A DNA stretch of 64,000 bases from Rusavskia elegans. Taxonomy: Eukaryota; Ascomycota; Lecanoromycetes; Teloschistales; Teloschistaceae. The notes under the pieces were generated by a model. The model made no database searches. It was not told where the DNA came from and was given only the letters and a program-made list of their open reading frames with translations. The stretch covers positions 62,001 to 126,000 of the forward strand of contig SAUG01000116.1 in the NCBI GenBank assembly GCA_011316305.1, read 5' to 3'. This document shows, piece by piece, positions 60,668-64,000 of the stretch. Each line of letters begins with the position of its first letter. Position 1 is the first letter of the stretch. A program made the translations under genes and the position numbers.

Positions 60668-61003
60668 AAGCTTTCTTTTATTATTAGAGCTAAATTACTA
60701 AATTTATAAAAAATCTAGAATATTTCGTTTTCTTTCTAGTTTTCCGGGTTATTAAAATAGTTTTCTATTCGGGGCTATATTTATTTAAAGGCTATTTCTT
60801 CAAGAAAAAATATTATAAATAAAATAATAATTATTTTATATAGAAACTGGTTTTTATAAAATACGAAATTGATACCTATTTAGATAAACTATATTTTTTA
60901 AAAATCCTTTATCTTTTTTATAGATACTAGATATAGCCGTTTTAATAGAAATAATCCGATTTATTAAATAGGATATTGTAATTGATACAGTAAATTATTA
61001 AAA
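60668..61003 (-). pseudogene. gag relic of G7, 5' part
   Basis: Continues gag of G7 after Gypsy-2. Aligned with 23945-24291 of G3 in reverse, ending at LTR L. Confidence 0.65.
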
Positions 61004-61168
61004 TATAACGGTTTTATATATTAAAAAAGATTATAATCGAGTCTAACTATAGTCGTAGATGTAGTCCGAACTACTAAATAGTAAAAGAGTCCTAGTATAA
61101 ATTATTGAAACTAATTCTATATAGCTATAAAAGTAAAATCTCGATATTATAAAACGTTTTCGTTATAT

Positions 61169-61379
61169 TTAATTAATTTGGTTTTGGTTTTGATACTCGA
61201 TAAACCAGTGGTTCGGTAAGTAAATCAAGCGTTAATATACTAATATTAGATATACGATAGCAGAATTTATATTCCAGTTTAATTAACGTAAATAACGGTT
61301 TTTTTTATAAAATTTCAATTCAAATCTATTTAGCAATATAACGTATCCTTCCAACGATAGTTCAACCAACGTAGAAATA
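61169..61379 (+). mobile_element. U1-4: short U1 copy, 211 bp
   Basis: ttaattaatttggttttgg to gtagaaata, matching the first ~210 bp of U1-1 to U1-3. Flanked by ttttcgttatat (61157-61168) and tcttcgttatat (61380-61391), a 12-bp duplication with one C to T change. The uninterrupted site is present once in LTRs A, F and K. No coding part remains. Confidence 0.75.
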
Positions 61380-61404
61380 TCTTCGTTATATAGATAATTA
61401 TAAA

Positions 61405-61904
61405 TAGATTGACTGTCGGGTCGAATTTCGAACCCGGATTTATATTCCGGATTCGAATTAAATCGGTTTCGATTTTTTAAATACCGAATTGACTCGGTTC
61501 CGGATTAAACTCGGGTTTTCGGATTCGACCTGTTAAAATCGCTTAAATCTAGTATAAAAATATAATTCTAATATAAAAGTTATATCTATTTATTAGAAAT
61601 TAATCTAATAAAAATAATTGAATAAATATTTTACCTATATATATTATCTATAGATATATTTAATTAATTAATTAATTAATAATAGTATTATATTATATTA
61701 ATTATAGTATTTTACTATATATAAAAGGCTTAGCGGATCGAATCGGATTTTTATTTATATTTATTTTATAATCCGATCCGATTTTCGGTTTTAATTTTAG
61801 GAACCGATTTATACTATTTAACGATTTAAATCGAACTAACTCGTTAAAACTCGGATCGAACTTTCGAAGTATCGATAGAAATCCGACCCGAAATAGCTAA
61901 TCTA
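61405..61904 (+). mobile_element. hAT short derivative, 500 bp
   Basis: Ends tagattgactgtcgggtcga and ...gaaatagctaatcta. Perfect 8-bp TSD attataaa (61397-61404 and 61905-61912). Lies in LTR L. Confidence 0.92.
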
Positions 61905-62098
61905 ATTATAAAAGAGGAATAAAAATAGTATATAGTAATTATATTAACGATTAATAAAAAAAGCTATCTAATAGAAATAAAAAGCGATATATATAGATAA
62001 AAATAGTCACTATAGCTAAAAATAGTAATAGATATTTAATACCGGTTTATAAAAGCGACTTTTATAGCTAGCGCGATCTTGCGCTAGTTAATTCTTCC

Positions 62099-62258
62099 TA
62101 GACTGGCCGTTTTGTCGGGTTTCGAACCCAAAATCGTATTTCGGATTCGAATATCTAATCGTATTAGAAAGAAAATTAACTTTAACTAGTAATTTAGCCG
62201 CGTTAACCACGTTTATCGCGAAGTCGGATCGCTATTTTGATTCGAAGTAGCCAGCCTA
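62099..62258 (+). mobile_element. hAT miniature derivative, 160 bp
   Basis: Ends tagactggccgttttgtcgg and ...gaagtagccagccta. TSD attcttcc (62091-62098) and gtccttcc (62259-62266), which differ by RIP-type changes. The interior (62150-62235, with ttaaccacgtttatcgcgaa) is unlike the other derivatives and shows less RIP. It lies in LTR L. Confidence 0.9.
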
Positions 62259-62314
62259 GTCCTTCCGGCTAGCTAATCCAGCGCGGGTATATTTATATAA
62301 TTATAGACGTAACA

Positions 62315-62358
62315 GTAATAATAAATTTTAAAATACTTTTTAATAATATTTTTAATAT
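62315..62358 (+). pseudogene. ORFX fragment of G8, second piece
   Basis: Continues the fragment 36746-36887 after G7, matching ORFX of G6 near 35895-35935. Cut at 62359 by Gypsy-3b. Confidence 0.55.
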
Positions 62359-62573
62359 TGTAGTAGTTAGGGTTTTGAATTACTCGAACGGTTTAAAAGG
62401 TTATAGAATATATATCTGGATTATATAGTTATATACGAATTCGGATACTAATTAATCCGGTTATTAATTATAAAAGCGGGTATAGAAGCGGGTATAGGCC
62501 TAGCGTGGAAATACTTGTATATATAAATATCTTACTCCTCTATAATTATAGGAAATTAGCTTAGAATTCTATA
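62359..62573 (+). repeat. 5' LTR of Gypsy-3b
   Basis: Starts tgtagtagttagggttttga and ends gaattctata. 215 bp, the same length as the 5' LTR of Gypsy-3a. Confidence 0.88.
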
Positions 62574-63329
62574 CTAGTAGTAATAATTTTTTAGGCTATA
62601 AATAATCTACCTTTACTCTATTATTAAAGCTTTTTTAAACCGGTTTTACCTACTTTTATAAATAAGATTCTTTAAATTCGAATATAAATTCCTAAATAAA
62701 ATATTCCTTCTACCTTTAACTCGGCGCTAGTATAAAGTAAATAATAATATATAATAAAAATACAGCCTTTCCTAAAATTTATATAAACCAGAAATCCTAT
62801 TATAGGACCTTTTTAAATAATTTACTTATAGCCTAATTCGCTACTATCCTTACTATAAAGAAGAATATTTCTAGAAAAAACGTTAATCTCGGGGGTACCC
62901 TAGATATTCCCGGAAATAATAATTCTTATAACAGCGATAATAAAGGTAGGCCTAGTAATAGATATAACCGACCCTTTAGTTATCCTCGTACGAACTATAG
63001 GAACGGCTATACCGGCTCCGATTATTATTATTCCTATTATAGTAGCTCCGGTCTAGGGCTACTAGGGCCTTCTAATAGAGACCCTAATCCGCTATTATAT
63101 AGGTCTATTTCTTCTAATACTTCTAATATCTCTATAACCTATATAATATAAAATATCTATAATAAAAAGCCTCCTAACTTTAAAAATTATAAATATAACT
63201 ACTATATTATCTATACCTAGCTCTGCTGCTATAAATACTACTATTTATTTTATAGTATAACTATCGCGGACCCCGTTTTCTATAATAATTAATATTTTAT
63301 TAACGATACTAAACCGTAGTACGTTAAAT

Positions 63330-64000
63330 AGGTTTCTAACCTAAATAAAAGCTTCTAGGAATATTTTAAAGAGGCCTTTCTAGAACGATAGAATAAATTA
63401 AACTTTATAGAAAATACTTTAGCTACTTAGTATAGATTAGCCTAGAATAAGAAATTTAACGATATTAAAAACTACTATTCTACTTTTATTAAATTATATA
63501 TAGATATTAAAAATAAAATTAGCAGGTATACTACTTTAAAGTATTTTATCGATTATCTAAAACCTAATATCTAGATAGCTACTAAAGGATATCTCGCTCT
63601 ATAATAATAAAGTAGATTACTAGTAAGCTTTATAAATATTATAAACGCTATAATAATATTTAAAAAGGTTACTACTAAATACTATAATAACCGGGATACT
63701 ATAGCTTCCTTAATAGTCGAATAATCTAGTACCGCCGAAATTAACTCTATAGATACTAGTAGTCGAAGCGGCTATAGCCGAGGCCGAAGTAATTAAAAAA
63801 GAAAAAATAGATAAAAGAAATTAAATAATATAAATAAATACTATAATTATAGGAAGTTTAGCTATCGCGAAAAAGATTACTAGAATATTTATATTCCAGG
63901 ATATATTCCCGCGGGATAGACTTTTTCTAAAAAAAAAAGCCTATCGGCGATAGCTAATAATAGGTTATTAGAAAATAAATAGTATTATATATATCTAGGC
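63330..64000 (+). pseudogene. gag relic of Gypsy-3b, 3' truncated by window
   Basis: Collinear with gag of Gypsy-3a: capsid portion near 63350-63620, the Ser/Arg/Gly-rich spacer near 63760-63790 and the zinc knuckle at about 63836-63880 (KYYNYRKFSYREKDY, Tyr for Cys and His). RIP stops are present. Confidence 0.8.

Larger units (their letters stand above)
36888..62314 (-). mobile_element. G7: gag-type LTR element with 20.7-kb nested insert
   Basis: LTR K (36888-37313) on the left and LTR L (61004-62314, interrupted) on the right. TSD ataat (36883-36887) and gtaat (62315-62319), one G to A change. Minus-strand ORFX 37330-38508. Gag pieces at 39158-39226, 39591-39923 and 60668-61003. Inserts are the 633-bp inverted-repeat element, a hAT derivative and Gypsy-2 with P3 and Gypsy-3. 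LTR subfamily 2. Confidence 0.85.
61004..62314 (-). repeat. 5' LTR of G7 (LTR L), with three insertions
   Basis: LTR segments 61004-61168, 61392-61404, 61905-62098 and 62259-62314 join to about 414 bp, collinear with LTR K. The insertions are U1-4 and two hAT derivatives. Ends agacgtaaca. Subfamily 2. Confidence 0.88.
1..64000. other. RIP-degraded, AT-rich transposon block
   Basis: The whole window is very AT-rich. CpA and TpG are nearly missing, TpA is common and CpG is retained, as seen line after line (for example 61-120 has no CA and no TG). This is the mark of repeat-induced point mutation, known chiefly from filamentous ascomycetes. ATG start codons are rare for the same reason, so reading frames must be followed through TAA/TAG stops that replace CAA, CAG or TGG. 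Stretches with less loss of CA/TG lie near 3900-3970, 30240-30760, 31360-31880, 38520-39150 and 40680-41320. I saw no host gene, tRNA or rRNA. Confidence 0.93.
62359..64000 (+). mobile_element. Gypsy-3b: second copy, runs off the window
   Basis: The LTR at 62359-62573 and the following 1.4 kb match Gypsy-3a from 48996 to about 50640 closely. It appears less mutated than Gypsy-3a in places (gcgtggaaatacttg near 62501). The right part lies outside the window. Confidence 0.9.

Noticed and set aside
10899..62314. CRISPR-like array of regularly repeated ~410-bp units
   Set aside because: The repeats are LTRs with TG..CA ends, element interiors and TSDs. Spacing is not regular.

Overview
This window looks like a transposon graveyard from a filamentous ascomycete (Pezizomycotina). 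The sequence is extremely AT-rich. CpA and TpG are almost absent over long stretches, TpA is abundant, and CpG and CpT persist. That is the signature of repeat-induced point mutation (RIP, CpA to TpA). Relics that would have been coding are broken almost entirely by TAA/TAG where CAA, CAG or TGG is expected, and zinc-knuckle Cys/His have become Tyr. No intact host gene, tRNA or rRNA was found. The species cannot be named from this.

Almost everything is nested repeats, and the nesting can be resolved from target-site duplications (TSDs). Many TSD pairs differ only by RIP-type changes. The main families are as follows. (1) A ~410-bp LTR family (TGTTACGTCC...GGACGTTACA in coding orientation) carried by two kinds of element. 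'G' elements hold gag, a protease motif and an unrecognised ORF (ORFX) but no reverse transcriptase. 'P' elements hold protease, RT, RNase H, integrase and chromodomain but no gag. (2) Gypsy-1, a chromovirus pol at the left edge. (3) Gypsy-2 (39924-60667, 240-bp LTRs), a chromovirus with an extra third ORF. (4) Gypsy-3 (48996-56420 and 62359-64000, ~220-bp LTRs), with a third ORF ending in a hydrophobic segment just before the polypurine tract. (5) A hAT DNA transposon (5130-18441, with a transposase C-terminal domain) and six short hAT derivatives with 8-bp TSDs. (6) U1, an unclassified ~1-kb element with direct repeats of about 12-14 bp. (7) One 633-bp element with ~70-bp terminal inverted repeats, little touched by RIP.

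Layout. 1-3020 is Gypsy-1, and 3030-3968 is an unrecognised minus-strand relic. 3968-4992 is the start of a plus-strand G element (G1). It is broken at 4993 by G3/G4, two minus-strand G elements in tandem sharing LTR F (24292-24701). G3's left LTR holds the long hAT, which holds a hAT derivative and G2, which holds P1. G3 also holds G5. G4 holds P2 and two U1 copies. A third U1 copy follows and holds G6. After 36745 a plus-strand ORFX fragment (G8) is broken by G7 (36888-62314). G7 contains the 633-bp element, a hAT derivative and Gypsy-2. Gypsy-2 contains P3, and P3 contains Gypsy-3. G7's right LTR holds a U1 copy and two more hAT derivatives. From 62359 a second Gypsy-3 copy runs off the window.

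The most notable pattern is that G and P elements look complementary (gag versus pol) and share not only the LTR family but the same LTR variants: 1a in G5, G6, P1 and P3; 1b in G2 and P2. This suggests a two-part retroelement in which G supplies the capsid and P the enzymes. All copies here are dead.
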